Shown: piece by piece, positions 24,083-32,827 of the stretch
Layout of the letters: each line of letters starts with the position of its first letter
Numbering within the stretch: position 1 is the first letter of the stretch
Origin: JAABRU01 sp050180235
GTDB taxonomy: Bacteria; Desulfobacterota; Desulfobacteria; Desulfobacterales; Desulfococcaceae
DNA: 42,260 nucleotides
Assembly: GCA_050180235.1 (NCBI GenBank)
Contig: JBFXEJ010000050.1
Coordinates: 1 to 42,260 of the forward strand
Direction of reading: 5' to 3'
Made by a program: the position numbers and the translations under genes
The notes under the pieces: model-generated
What the model was told of the DNA's origin: nothing
What the model saw: only the letters and a program-made list of their open reading frames with translations
The model's database searches: none

Positions 24083-27000
24083 ATGTTTGCAACCCAAAAT
24101 CAAGAAAAAAATTCACTCAATGCCCTGATGAATGAAATTCCGGGCCGAACCGGGCATCTGGAATGCACCGGACTTTACGGTGCACACCAGGCTTGGCTGC
24201 TGTCGCGTGTTTGCACATCCCTGAAAAAACCCGTAACCCTTGTGCTGCCTTCCTGGAAGGATGCGGAAATCTGCATGGAAAATCTCCGTTTTTTTCTGCA
24301 CAAATCCCGTATTCCCATATATGGTTTCAAACCTTATAACATATCGCATTTCAGCCCGGTCTCCTTTGACAGCAGAACAGCGGCAGATCGGCTCCGGGTT
24401 TTGTACCGCCTTTCCATCGGAGAAATTCCGCGTCTGATTGTCACCACCGTCAGCGCTCTCCGGCAGAAAATCATTCCCCGGAACGCGATGAATGCTTATG
24501 CGGAACTGCTTATGGTGGATGAGGAGACAGATCGGGAGCATCTGATCCGCAAACTGACCGCAGGCGGTTATGTCCGCGCTGCAATGGTGGAGGAACCCGG
24601 GGATTTCAGTGTGCGGGGCGGCATTGTGGATGTGTTTTCTCCTTTGTATTCCGAACCCCTGCGCATAGAGATGTTCGGGGATATGGTGGAATCCCTGCGT
24701 TTTTTTTCCGCATCAGATCAGCGCAGTCTGGAAAATGTGTCAGAGGCCGTGATTGTTCCTGCACGGGAAACCATCCTGTGGCCTGATGAGACTGATGTGT
24801 TTGTCAACCGGGTGCGCAAACATGCGGCTTTGTCAGATATTCCTCTGAAAAGTGTGAAAAAGGTGGTGGAGCAGATCAAAAATGAGGGGATTTTTCCCGG
24901 AATGGAAAGTCTGCTTCCCCTGCTCTATCCGGAACCTGACACCTTTTTTGATTATCTCCCTGAAAACAGCCTGATTGTCCTGTCTGAACCGGATTCTTTG
25001 GAAAAAGCCATGACAGAGGAGGACGCACAGGCGCAGGAGAACTGGCTTCACGCGGTTTCTGAGGGACAGTTCAGTATGGCTCCGGAGCAAATCTGTCTGG
25101 ATCAGTCAGAAACAAAAAAACTTCTCTGGAGAAATAAGCCTCTGATTCTCAAAGATCTGAAAGTTTCCGCAAGTCCCCCGTCAGAGGCAGATTCCCATCC
25201 AATCTTTGATTTTTCCATTGAGAACAATCTCCGGATGCGGGAGGAACTGAAAGAACACAGAGACAGTGATTTTCCCCTCAAACCCCTGAGTGACTGGATC
25301 ACGCAGAAACAGACCTCGGATTATGCGGTTTTTCTTGTCTGCGGCACACGTTCAGCCGCAGAACGTCTGGCAGACCTGCTTTCGCCTTACGGCATTTCAT
25401 GCAAACCCGCAGACGGATTTCCCGAATCTCCGGAAAAAGGCAGAGTGTGTATCTGTATCGGCAGTCTTTCATCCGGTTTTGTCTGGCCTTCCGAAGCACT
25501 GGCCTTTATTACAGAAAGCGAAATCTTCGGCCCCGGCCGCAGCCGGAAGAAAAAATCCGCGCGGCGGGTTCGCACAGAACTCCTGACCTTTGAAAATCTG
25601 AATGCCGGAGATCTGGTGGTTCACAGCGAACATGGCATTGGCAGATACGAGGGCCTGATCAAGCTGAAACTCAACGGGTCCGAAGGCGATTTTCTGCGCA
25701 TATTATATAAGGATGATGACCGGCTTTATCTTCCGGTGGATCGCATGACTATGGTGCAGAAATACATGGGCGTTGACGGCATAAATCCAATACTGGATAA
25801 AATGGGGGGCGCATCCTGGGGCAAAATCCGGGAAAAAGTGAAAAAATCTGTTGAGAAAATAGCCGGGGATCTGCTCAAAATCTATGCGGAACGAAGCGTG
25901 AACCAGGGAACCGCATTTGACATCAGCAATTATGATTTTCAGGGATTTGAGGCGGGTTTTCCCTATGAGGAAACGCCGGATCAGCGCAAAGCCATAGAGG
26001 ATGTTCTCAGCGATATGGCACGAGCGGAGCCAATGGATCGCCTGATCTGCGGAGACGTGGGATACGGAAAAACCGAGGTTGCACTCCGTGCCTCTTTTGT
26101 GGCAGTGAACAATTTCCGGCAGGTGGCAGTGCTGGTTCCCACCACAGTGCTGGCTGAACAGCATTTTGAAACCTTTTCAGGACGCTATGAGGATTTTCCG
26201 GTAAAAATCGCATGTCTGAGCCGTTTCCGTTCCCCCAAAGAACAGCGGGAAATCCTTGAAGGACTCAAAGAAGGCAAAATTGACATTGTCATCGGAACCC
26301 ATCGGCTTTTGCAGAAAGATGTGGTGTTCAAATCCTTGGGACTGATCATTCTGGATGAGGAGCAGCGTTTCGGCGTAAAGCACAAGGAAAAACTCAAGGC
26401 CATGAAAAGCACTGTGGATGTGCTGACCCTTACGGCCACGCCCATTCCCCGTACTTTGCATCTGTCTCTTATGGGTATCCGGGACATCAGCGTGATTTCC
26501 ACGCCGCCGGAAGACCGCCATGCCATTATCACCTATGTTTCAGAATATGATGACAGCATCATTGCCGAGGCTGTGCGCCGGGAACTGGAGCGGAAGGGGC
26601 AGATTTTCTTTGTTCACAACCATGTGGAAAGCATAGGCAGAACAGCCGAGCACCTCCGGGAACTGGTTCCGGAAATCCGTGCCGACATTGCACACGGACA
26701 GATGAATGAGGATGAACTGGAACGGGTTATGCTGCGTTTCAGCAATAAGGAAACAGACATGCTGGTATGCACCAGCATCATTGAATCCGGGCTGGATCTG
26801 CCGTCCGCAAATACGATTATCATCAACCGGGCCGACTGTTTCGGACTGTCCCAGATGTATCAGTTGCGGGGCCGTGTGGGACGCGCGGGTGAGCAGGCTT
26901 ACGCGTATCTTTTTATTCCCAGGGAAAGCAGCCTGAGCAAAGACGCACGCAAACGTCTGAAAGTGCTGATGGAACACAATGATCTGGGCGCAGGTTTCCA

Positions 27001-27694
27001 GATCGCCATGAGTGATCTGCAAATCCGGGGCGGCGGAACCATTCTGGGCGCGTCCCAGTCCGGCCATATTGCGGCTGTGGGATATGACATGTTTCTCAAA
27101 CTCATGGAAGAGGCTGTGGCAAATATCAAAGGTGAAACCGTTACGGAAGATCTGGAACCGGAAATCAGTATTCCCTTTTCCGCTTATATTCCGGAAGAAT
27201 ACATTCCGGATATTGATCAGCGTCTGACCGCGTACCGGCGTCTGTCAAAAATGGATTCTCTCAAGGAGATTTCCGATTTCAAAACCGAACTCTCCGACCG
27301 TTTCGGCACACTTCCTGAGGAAGGGGTGAATCTGCTGCTGAAAATCATGCTCCGGGTGCTTTGTGTCAAGGCAGGCGTAAAAAAGCTGGATTTGTTTACA
27401 AGAATCATTCCCCAGCCTGCGCCCATGCCTGCAAAAAAAGGATGGAAATCTGCTCCGGCAAAAGCTGCTCCGCAGCCCCCGCCTGTGGCAGAAACCCTGC
27501 TTTCCCTGCATTTTTCCCAAAAACATCAGAAAAATCCCTGGGGCATCGCGGATATGATTGTTTCCCAAAAACAGGGATTTGAATTCACACCGGATCATGT
27601 TCTCAAGGCCAGACTTTCCGGCGCGGGTTCCGGCACGCTTCTGTCTCAGGCCAAAAATATTCTCAAAGAAATCACCCGGCATGTCAATGTCTGA
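24083..27694 (+). CDS. mfd: Transcription-repair coupling factor Mfd
   Basis: Removes RNA polymerase stalled at DNA lesions and recruits UvrA. The 1203-residue length fits the family (E. coli 1148). The UvrB-like N-terminus has EEPGDFSVRGGIVDVF. The RNA-polymerase-interacting CarD-like domain begins near 507 (LNAGDLVVHSEHGIGRYEGL). Helicase motifs are Walker A GDVGYGKTEVA (~657), DEEQRFG (~758), TATPIPRTL, and QLRGRVGR in the second RecA lobe. The C-terminal regulatory domain includes EEYIPDIDQRLTAYRR. Upstream is only a weak AAGAAG ribosome site, close to the divergent tRNA. Confidence 0.97.
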   Translation: MFATQNQEKNSLNALMNEIPGRTGHLECTGLYGAHQAWLLSRVCTSLKKPVTLVLPSWKDAEICMENLRFFLHKSRIPIYGFKPYNISHFSPVSFDSRTAADRLRVLYRLSIGEIPRLIVTTVSALRQKIIPRNAMNAYAELLMVDEETDREHLIRKLTAGGYVRAAMVEEPGDFSVRGGIVDVFSPLYSEPLRIEMFGDMVESLRFFSASDQRSLENVSEAVIVPARETILWPDETDVFVNRVRKHAALSDIPLKSVKKVVEQIKNEGIFPGMESLLPLLYPEPDTFFDYLPENSLIVLSEPDSLEKAMTEEDAQAQENWLHAVSEGQFSMAPEQICLDQSETKKLLWRNKPLILKDLKVSASPPSEADSHPIFDFSIENNLRMREELKEHRDSDFPLKPLSDWITQKQTSDYAVFLVCGTRSAAERLADLLSPYGISCKPADGFPESPEKGRVCICIGSLSSGFVWPSEALAFITESEIFGPGRSRKKKSARRVRTELLTFENLNAGDLVVHSEHGIGRYEGLIKLKLNGSEGDFLRILYKDDDRLYLPVDRMTMVQKYMGVDGINPILDKMGGASWGKIREKVKKSVEKIAGDLLKIYAERSVNQGTAFDISNYDFQGFEAGFPYEETPDQRKAIEDVLSDMARAEPMDRLICGDVGYGKTEVALRASFVAVNNFRQVAVLVPTTVLAEQHFETFSGRYEDFPVKIACLSRFRSPKEQREILEGLKEGKIDIVIGTHRLLQKDVVFKSLGLIILDEEQRFGVKHKEKLKAMKSTVDVLTLTATPIPRTLHLSLMGIRDISVISTPPEDRHAIITYVSEYDDSIIAEAVRRELERKGQIFFVHNHVESIGRTAEHLRELVPEIRADIAHGQMNEDELERVMLRFSNKETDMLVCTSIIESGLDLPSANTIIINRADCFGLSQMYQLRGRVGRAGEQAYAYLFIPRESSLSKDARKRLKVLMEHNDLGAGFQIAMSDLQIRGGGTILGASQSGHIAAVGYDMFLKLMEEAVANIKGETVTEDLEPEISIPFSAYIPEEYIPDIDQRLTAYRRLSKMDSLKEISDFKTELSDRFGTLPEEGVNLLLKIMLRVLCVKAGVKKLDLFTRIIPQPAPMPAKKGWKSAPAKAAPQPPPVAETLLSLHFSQKHQKNPWGIADMIVSQKQGFEFTPDHVLKARLSGAGSGTLLSQAKNILKEITRHVNV

Positions 27695-27707
27695 ATGCGT
27701 TAAGGTA

Positions 27708-27736
27708 TTGACAAAAAACGCATGTACAGATAAATC
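27708..27736 (+). promoter_or_regulatory. Candidate promoter of the VapBC-like pair
   Basis: TTGACA, a 17-base spacer, then TAAATC as an imperfect -10, about 90 bases before the antitoxin ATG. A TA operon usually has its own autoregulated promoter. The -35 is a perfect consensus, the -10 is weak. No clear operator palindrome was seen. Confidence 0.5.
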
Positions 27737-27825
27737 ATACTGTGATATATGGAAAAAGGCGGGGGGATTTTTCTGTTTTCTGACTTTTTTAAAATCAAAC
27801 TTTCCGAAGATAAGGAGTTGTCATC

Positions 27826-28068
27826 ATGCAAACCATCACGGTAAAATCGGAACATATCAAACTGCCTCCGGATGTTTTTTCCAAGCTCAAAGGAAAAGAA
27901 ATCCGTTTTGTTGAATCTCCGGACGGTTTTTTTATTGAGCCTGTTTTCATTAAATTATCTTCCTCTTCCAAACTGGCAAATCTGAAGATAAGAAAGCTGA
28001 TCAGAGGCAATGCGGATGAACTGCCCAATATAAAGGTGGGAGAATGGAACGAACTGAAAAATCTCTGA
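27826..28068 (+). CDS. Antitoxin, AbrB/MazE-like (VapB-type)
   Basis: An 80-residue protein whose N-terminal half (ITVKSEHIKLPPDVFSKLKG followed by KEIRFVESPDGFFIEPV) resembles the swapped-hairpin AbrB/SpoVT DNA-binding fold. The polar C-terminus would wrap the toxin. AAGGAG lies upstream of the ATG. It overlaps the PIN gene by 25 bases, as expected for a coupled antitoxin-toxin operon. The protein would bind and neutralise the toxin and repress its own promoter (family knowledge). The exact antitoxin family is uncertain. Confidence 0.75.
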   Translation: MQTITVKSEHIKLPPDVFSKLKGKEIRFVESPDGFFIEPVFIKLSSSSKLANLKIRKLIRGNADELPNIKVGEWNELKNL

Positions 28069-28445
28069 TTTATTTGGATACCCATATTGTATGCTGGCTG
28101 TATGAGGGAAAAACAGAAAAACTTACACAAAAGGCGCTTGATGTCATAGAAACAGGCAGATTGCTGATCTCTCCGTTTATCATGCTGGAACTTCAATATC
28201 TTTATGAAATCAATCGGATAACGGAACCATCAGATGTGGTCATTACAGAGCTGAATTATGACATTGGTTTGGAACTAAGTGATATTTCTTTGAAACATAT
28301 TATCGAAAAGGCATGTTCCCTGACTTGGACAAGAGACCCTTTTGATCGCTTGATTACAGCAGAAGTTCTGGTGTCAGAAAAGGCATTTTTGGTCACAAAA
28401 GATGCCCTTATCCGAAAAAACTGCAAACAGACTGTTTGGGAATGA
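28044..28445 (+). CDS. vapC: PIN-domain toxin, VapC-type ribonuclease
   Basis: A 133-residue PIN domain with the acidic metal site visible: D12 (YLDTHIV), E49 (MLELQYLYE), D98/D101 (TRDPFDRLI) and D120 (LVTKD). VapC toxins cleave tRNA or rRNA and inhibit translation. The start lies inside the antitoxin gene, so translation is coupled. The pair sits between mfd and the SurA-like gene and is followed directly by a MITE-like repeat, consistent with insertion into a conserved housekeeping cluster. Confidence 0.88.
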   Translation: MERTEKSLIYLDTHIVCWLYEGKTEKLTQKALDVIETGRLLISPFIMLELQYLYEINRITEPSDVVITELNYDIGLELSDISLKHIIEKACSLTWTRDPFDRLITAEVLVSEKAFLVTKDALIRKNCKQTVWE

Positions 28446-28475
28446 CAATTTTTGTTCCCTGTTCTGTAATTATGA

Positions 28476-28608
28476 TATAGCTTTTAAGATAATTATTTTG
28501 GAGTAGGTTGGGTTGAACGCAGTGAAACCCAACATTCTGAGTTTGTTGGGTTTCGTTCCTCAACCCAACCTACAGAAATCCCAAAAAATATTTTCTTAAA
28601 GCCTATAG
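28476..28608. repeat. MITE-like element with GTAGGTTGGGTT palindrome (133 bp)
   Basis: The inner arms TAGGTTGGGTTGAACGCAGT.. and ..GTTCCTCAACCCAACCTA include GAAACCCAACA / TGTTGGGTTTC. They match the 'TAGGTTGGGTTGAGGAACGAAACCCAACA' repeat I know from many cyanobacterial and environmental genomes. The outer arms (TATAGCTTTTAAGATAATTA / complement TATAGGCTTTAAGAAAATAT) extend the inverted repeat to the full length. It lies between vapC and the SurA-like gene. Confidence 0.75.
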
Positions 28609-28638
28609 CTGAAAATATTCAGAGATGATTTGTCAGGA

Positions 28639-29346
28639 ATGGCGAAAACAGAAAAAATTTTGACGGTTATATTTCTGCTGCCTTTGCTTTTATGCTCATG
28701 CACAGATCCCGCAGCCCCGGAACAGCCGGTTTTTCTGGTGAGCGTGGGGGAAACAGGCATAAGTATTCAGGATTTCAGCAGTGCTTTTGATTTGCACAAA
28801 AGTGCATATGCCTATGATCGCATAAAAGAGCCTGCCCAGGCCGAAGAAATCAGACTGCAGTTTCTGGAGCAGATGATTGAAAAAATGATCATACTGGAAC
28901 GGGCCAGGGAACTGGGAATTAAACTTTCGGATGCGGAAACCGGCAAGGCTGTTTCAGAGATTCAGAAATCCTATCCCAAAGGCGCATTTGAACAGATGCT
29001 TGTGGAAAATGCTGTTTCCTTCCCTGCGTGGAAAGAGGAACTGAAAACACGGCTGCTTTTGGAAAAGGTGATTGAAAAAGACATTGCAGACAAAATCACT
29101 GTAACAGATGAGGATATTGAACATTTCCGTGCACGGCTGCAGCCAAAGATGAAAACAAAAACAGACAGAAAATCTGCAAAGCAGAAGCAGCAGGAAAATG
29201 TTCCGGAAAAAACACCGGAGATGATTGCAGCGATTGTGAAAAGAGAAAAAACCGAGGCTGCGTATGAGGAATGGATGAAAAAACTCCGTGAAAAATATAC
29301 CGTAACTGTCAATGATGAGCAATGGCGGAAACTTGCCGACTCATAA
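28639..29346 (+). CDS. SurA N-domain-like lipoprotein (periplasmic chaperone)
   Basis: About 235 residues. A lipoprotein signal (FLLPLLLCSC, Cys21) is followed by a SurA_N-like helical region: VSVGETGISIQDFSSAF, EEIRLQFLEQMIEKMIILER, then ARELGIKLSDAETGKAVSEI. The region after it, where a parvulin domain would be, is short and Lys/Glu-rich, and no rotamase motif is visible. So it is likely a chaperone without isomerase activity. I prefer the ATG at 28639 over a TTG three codons earlier. It is 46 bases upstream of surA and probably co-transcribed with it. Confidence 0.75.
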   Translation: MAKTEKILTVIFLLPLLLCSCTDPAAPEQPVFLVSVGETGISIQDFSSAFDLHKSAYAYDRIKEPAQAEEIRLQFLEQMIEKMIILERARELGIKLSDAETGKAVSEIQKSYPKGAFEQMLVENAVSFPAWKEELKTRLLLEKVIEKDIADKITVTDEDIEHFRARLQPKMKTKTDRKSAKQKQQENVPEKTPEMIAAIVKREKTEAAYEEWMKKLREKYTVTVNDEQWRKLADS

Positions 29347-29392
29347 TTTCATAATAACAACTGTTTTTCAACCCATTTAACAAGGACTGCAA

Positions 29393-30400
29393 ATGCAAAA
29401 TTCCATGAACCATGATTTCCGAAAATCAAAACAGACCGGTTTTATTACGGTATTGTGCTTATGTGTTTTTCTTTTTATGTCCGGCCCGGCCAGAGGTGAG
29501 GTTGTTGACCGGATTGTTGCAGTGGTCAATGACGATATCATCTCCCTGTTTGAACTTAACCGGGTTATGACACCGTATGCGGAAAAAATCAGAGAGGCCG
29601 GTTACAGTGATGAAAAAAAGGGGGAAATGCTTTTCAAGGTAAGGGAGGATATTCTCAGCCAGCTTATTGATCAGAAACTTACAGATCAGGAGGCAAAGCG
29701 CTCCAATATATCGGTCAGTGAAAAGGAAATTGACAATGCCATTGAGCGTGTCAAGCAGGCCGGTTCCTATTCCGATGAACAGTTGCGGGAGGGACTGAAA
29801 AAGGAAGGACTGACTTTGGAAGAATACCGCAGCCGCATCAAAGAGCAGATACTCAGAACCAAACTGGTGAATGTGGCGGTCAAATCCAAGATTGTTCTGA
29901 CTGATGAGGAAGTGAAAAAATATTATGAAGAACATATAGATGAGTACAGGGGGGACAAAAAATACCGGCTCAGAAATATTCTGCTTTCCCTGCCATCCTT
30001 TGCAGGTGAATCAGAAAAACAGGAAGTACGGAAACGGATGGAAGCCATTGTGCAGGAATTTAAAAGCGGTACTCCCTTTGAGACCCTGGCACGGGAATTT
30101 TCCGAATCATCTATGGCCGAGGAAGGCGGCTATCTGGGAGAATTTTCCTTCAATGATATTTCTTCCCAGTTGAAATCAGCGCTTTTTGATCTCAAAGAAG
30201 GGGATATTACCCGGATACTGGATACAGAGCAGGGGATTCAGGTTTTTTTCATTGAAAAAATTATTCCGGAAGCAAACAAATCTCTTGAAAAAGTCACCAT
30301 AGAGATAGAAGAAAAACTGTACAATGAAATTGTCAACAAACAGTTCCAGACATGGCTTGAAGAACTCCGGAAGCGTTCCCATATAAGGATTATCAGGTAG
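29393..30400 (+). CDS. surA: SurA-type peptidyl-prolyl cis-trans isomerase
   Basis: Periplasmic chaperone/isomerase assisting outer-membrane protein folding. The signal region spans residues ~15-35 (FLFMSGPARG). The SurA_N domain (~36-170) starts VVDRIVAVVNDDIISLFEL and includes LIDQKLTDQEAKR. One parvulin domain (~190-292) shows YRLRNILLSLPS, FETLAREFSESSMAEEGGYLGEF and TEQGIQVFFIEKI. E. coli SurA has two parvulin domains; a single one is common in Desulfobacterota homologues. Downstream is a block of AAGCTTCCAGCTTG repeats. Confidence 0.88.
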   Translation: MQNSMNHDFRKSKQTGFITVLCLCVFLFMSGPARGEVVDRIVAVVNDDIISLFELNRVMTPYAEKIREAGYSDEKKGEMLFKVREDILSQLIDQKLTDQEAKRSNISVSEKEIDNAIERVKQAGSYSDEQLREGLKKEGLTLEEYRSRIKEQILRTKLVNVAVKSKIVLTDEEVKKYYEEHIDEYRGDKKYRLRNILLSLPSFAGESEKQEVRKRMEAIVQEFKSGTPFETLAREFSESSMAEEGGYLGEFSFNDISSQLKSALFDLKEGDITRILDTEQGIQVFFIEKIIPEANKSLEKVTIEIEEKLYNEIVNKQFQTWLEELRKRSHIRIIR

Positions 30401-30429
30401 AGACTGTTTTTCGCGCATCGCAGCACAAG

Positions 30430-30596
30430 CATCGTATCAAAAGCTTCCAGCTTGTACTTGCAGGTTCGCAAACTGGAAGCTTGCGATACAGTGCATCGTA
30501 TCACAAGTTTCCAGCTTGTGCTTTCAAATTTTGCAAGCTGGAAGCTTGCGATACACTGTGTGCAGTTTGCAAGCCGGAAGCTTGCGATACATTGTC
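30430..30596. repeat. AAGCTTCCAGCTTG repeat block A (between surA and recO)
   Basis: At least five units of AAGCTTCCAGCTTGT or its complement, often followed by GCGATAC or GTATC, in alternating orientation. Adjacent units therefore form hairpins. The core is itself nearly palindromic (CAAGCT-TCC-AGCTTG). The block leaves an open frame into recO but lies before its ribosome site. Confidence 0.8.
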
Positions 30597-30610
30597 AGGG
30601 AATATTTTTT

Positions 30611-31381
30611 ATGCAGGTATTTTCCACCACAGGCATTCTTCTTCGGCGGATTGATTACGGTGACTACGACCGGATCATTACCTTTATCAGCGCAGACATG
30701 GGAAAACTGTCTGTTATTGCCAAATCCGCGAGAAAAAGCAGCAGACGCTTCGGTGGAACTCTGGAACCCTTCTGCCTTTCCCGTCTTGTATGCAGAAACG
30801 GAAGGGGCAAACTTCCGCTACTTGAGGAAAGTTCATTACAGCAGTCTTTTTCCGCTACGCGATCTGACATTCGGAAACTGTCTTACGCCAGTTACTGGGC
30901 TGAACTGCTCAGCAGTTGGCTGGAGGAAAACCACCCGCAGAATGAATTGTACCGCCTGTTTCTTTTTGCATTGGAAAATCTGGAGCAGGATCAGATGCAG
31001 ACCGCAGTGCTGCATCTTCTGTTTCAGATAAAATTTATGGAAATTTCCGGTTTTTTTCCCAATCTGAATGAATGCTGCCAATGCGGAAAATCTGTTGCAT
31101 TGGAAAAAAATACCTGTATTGCCTTTGATCTTGCCGCAGGCGGGATACTGTGCAGCAACTGCAAAGAAATGCAGACAGGCCCCTGTGTCCGGCTGTCAAA
31201 GGGAAGCGGACGGCAACTGCTCTGGCTGGGAAAAGAGCCTTTGGAAAAAGCAGGAAGACTCCGTCTGTCCGAACAGTCTCTGAAGGAAAGTCAGGAATTT
31301 CTGGAAGCCTTTGTGCCGTATCATCTGGGCAGTACTCCGCGCAGCCTGAAATTTCTGCGTCAAATGCGGGAAGAATTGTAA
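30611..31381 (+). CDS. recO: DNA repair protein RecO
   Basis: Mediator that loads RecA on SSB-coated DNA in the RecFOR pathway. The N-terminal OB fold has STTGILLRRIDYGDYDRIIT and LSVIAKSARKSSRRFGG. The helical C-terminal part has a zinc-binding-like CCQCGKS...GILCSNCKE, and ends with ...GSTPRSLKFLRQM. The 256 residues are typical. The frame is open for 159 bases upstream through the repeat block, but family homology starts at MQVFSTTG, and AGGGA lies nine bases before that ATG. Repeat blocks flank the gene on both sides. Confidence 0.9.
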   Translation: MQVFSTTGILLRRIDYGDYDRIITFISADMGKLSVIAKSARKSSRRFGGTLEPFCLSRLVCRNGRGKLPLLEESSLQQSFSATRSDIRKLSYASYWAELLSSWLEENHPQNELYRLFLFALENLEQDQMQTAVLHLLFQIKFMEISGFFPNLNECCQCGKSVALEKNTCIAFDLAAGGILCSNCKEMQTGPCVRLSKGSGRQLLWLGKEPLEKAGRLRLSEQSLKESQEFLEAFVPYHLGSTPRSLKFLRQMREEL

Positions 31382-31387
31382 ATAAAG

Positions 31388-31585
31388 TAGCACAAGCTTC
31401 CAGCTTGTGCAAAAAACAAAGTAAAACAAGCTTCCAACTTGTTTAAAAAACAAAGTAGCACAAGCTTCCGGCTTGTTTAAAACTTACGGACAGGCTGGAA
31501 GCTTGTGCTGCCAGGGAAGTCGTTTTGGGGATTTCCCGTTTCCGAAAGTTTAAAACTTACGGACAGGCTGGAAGCTTGTGCTGCT
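31388..31585. repeat. AAGCTTCCAGCTTG repeat block B (after recO)
   Basis: Three near-identical units (AGCACAAGCTTCCAGCTTGT type) are separated by AAAAAACAAAGTA spacers. Two identical 37-base copies follow at 31475-31511 and 31548-31584 (starting GTTTAAAACTTACGGACAGG and ending GAAGCTTGTGCTGC). The spacing and identity point to recent local duplication. It fills the gap to the GHMP kinase gene. Confidence 0.85.
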
Positions 31586-31663
31586 CTGTGTCTGGACATG
31601 GAAATTTTTTTTGCTGGAATCTTTTTCTGATTTCAGAGGATCATCAAAAAGGCAGAGGATCAA

Positions 31664-32728
31664 ATGTATGACAGTATAAAAGAAATTCTGGAGTCAAAAC
31701 CGGTTGAGGCTTCTGCGCCGTGCCGCATTGACATGGGCGGAACTCTGGACATCAGCACCTTTTACTATCCGCTTCGCCATCTGCATCCCTGCACCTTCAA
31801 CATTGCATTGGGAATGCGGACAAAAGTGCGGCTGCTTGCTTTTGAAAAAGGCAGAATCCGTGTTACGTCCAGAGGATTTGAACCTGCGGAATTTCCGGCA
31901 GATGAGGCTCCTTTTGATCATCCTCTGGGACTGATTTTTGCTATTGCCGCGTATTTCCATGCCAGCGGGATTCAGATTGAAATTGAATCCGCATCTCCGC
32001 CCCGCAGCGCGCTGGGCGGATCATCTGTTGCAGCAGTGGCTTTGATGGGAGCTTTTTCCAGCCTGTTTGACAGAATCGGAGTTTACCGGCCCCTGTACCG
32101 CAGAGAAATCGCTATGCTGGCCCATGCCATAGAGGAAAGTGTGGCAGGAGTTCCATGCGGATTGCAGGATCAGTTGGCAGCAGCTTATGGCGGTGTCAAT
32201 CTGTGGCACTGGTATGGCCGGGTGAAAGAAGGCATATTTGAAAAGGAAAATGTGCTGAAAAAGAATCTGTATCCGGAACTGGAAAAACGTCTTTTGCTGG
32301 CCTACTGCGGGGTTCCCCATGTATCTGCCAATATAAATCAGCAGTGGGTGAAACAGTTTCTTTCGGGTCAGAACCGGAGCCGCTGGGCTGAGATTATCTC
32401 CTGCACACGGGAATTTTCTGATGCTTTGGCAAAGCAGGATTGGATCAGCGCAGCCTGGGCCATGAACCGGGAAACCAACATCCGCAGGGAAATGACACCG
32501 GATGTGCTGGATGACATGGGTATAAAACTCAGTGATGCCGCTGTGCAGAACAGTTGCGGAGCCAGATTCTGCGGTGCAGGCGGCGGCGGATGCATATGGG
32601 CATTGGGAAAAATCGGAAACATTGACACACTCAGAGAAATATGGAAAAAGATTCTGTCTGAAAGACAGGAAGCCTGTCTGCTGGATGTGCGCATTGACGC
32701 AGACGGATTACTTTTGCCGATGATATAA
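31664..32728 (+). CDS. GHMP-family sugar kinase
   Basis: A 354-residue kinase with the three GHMP signatures: N-terminal ASAPCRIDMGGTLD, the ATP-binding PPRSALGGSSVAAVALMGA (~112-130), and the C-terminal GARFCGAGGGGCIWAL. The family includes galactokinase, mevalonate kinase and the heptose-7-phosphate kinase HddA; the N-terminal RIDMGG...D form is closest to the sugar/heptose kinases. The substrate is not determinable. GAGGATCAA precedes the ATG. It sits between recO and glyQ in the same direction. Confidence 0.82.
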   Translation: MYDSIKEILESKPVEASAPCRIDMGGTLDISTFYYPLRHLHPCTFNIALGMRTKVRLLAFEKGRIRVTSRGFEPAEFPADEAPFDHPLGLIFAIAAYFHASGIQIEIESASPPRSALGGSSVAAVALMGAFSSLFDRIGVYRPLYRREIAMLAHAIEESVAGVPCGLQDQLAAAYGGVNLWHWYGRVKEGIFEKENVLKKNLYPELEKRLLLAYCGVPHVSANINQQWVKQFLSGQNRSRWAEIISCTREFSDALAKQDWISAAWAMNRETNIRREMTPDVLDDMGIKLSDAAVQNSCGARFCGAGGGGCIWALGKIGNIDTLREIWKKILSERQEACLLDVRIDADGLLLPMI

Positions 32729-32731
32729 GCA

Positions 32732-32809
32732 GGAGTTAGGCAGTTGACCTGACAAATCCCAAACCCTTAGGGTTTTTGGGGATGACTTTTTAAACAACTG
32801 AATAACTCC
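32732..32809. repeat. Inverted-repeat element in the glyQ leader (78 bp)
   Basis: GGAGTTAGGCAGTTG and CAACTGAATAACTCC are near-complementary ends. Nested inside is the hairpin CCCAAACCC(TTA)GGGTTTTTGGGG (32758-32781). The element ends 18 bases before the glyQ ATG, so it would form the 5' leader of that mRNA if the start site is upstream. The left end resembles GGAGTTACGCAGTTG near 4840. Confidence 0.6.
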
Positions 32810-32827
32810 CAATAAGGAAAAGAAAAA

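Noticed and set aside
30452..30610. N-terminal extension of recO reading through the repeat block
   Set aside because: The extra ~53 residues are translated repeat sequence. RecO similarity and a ribosome site both point to the ATG at 30611.
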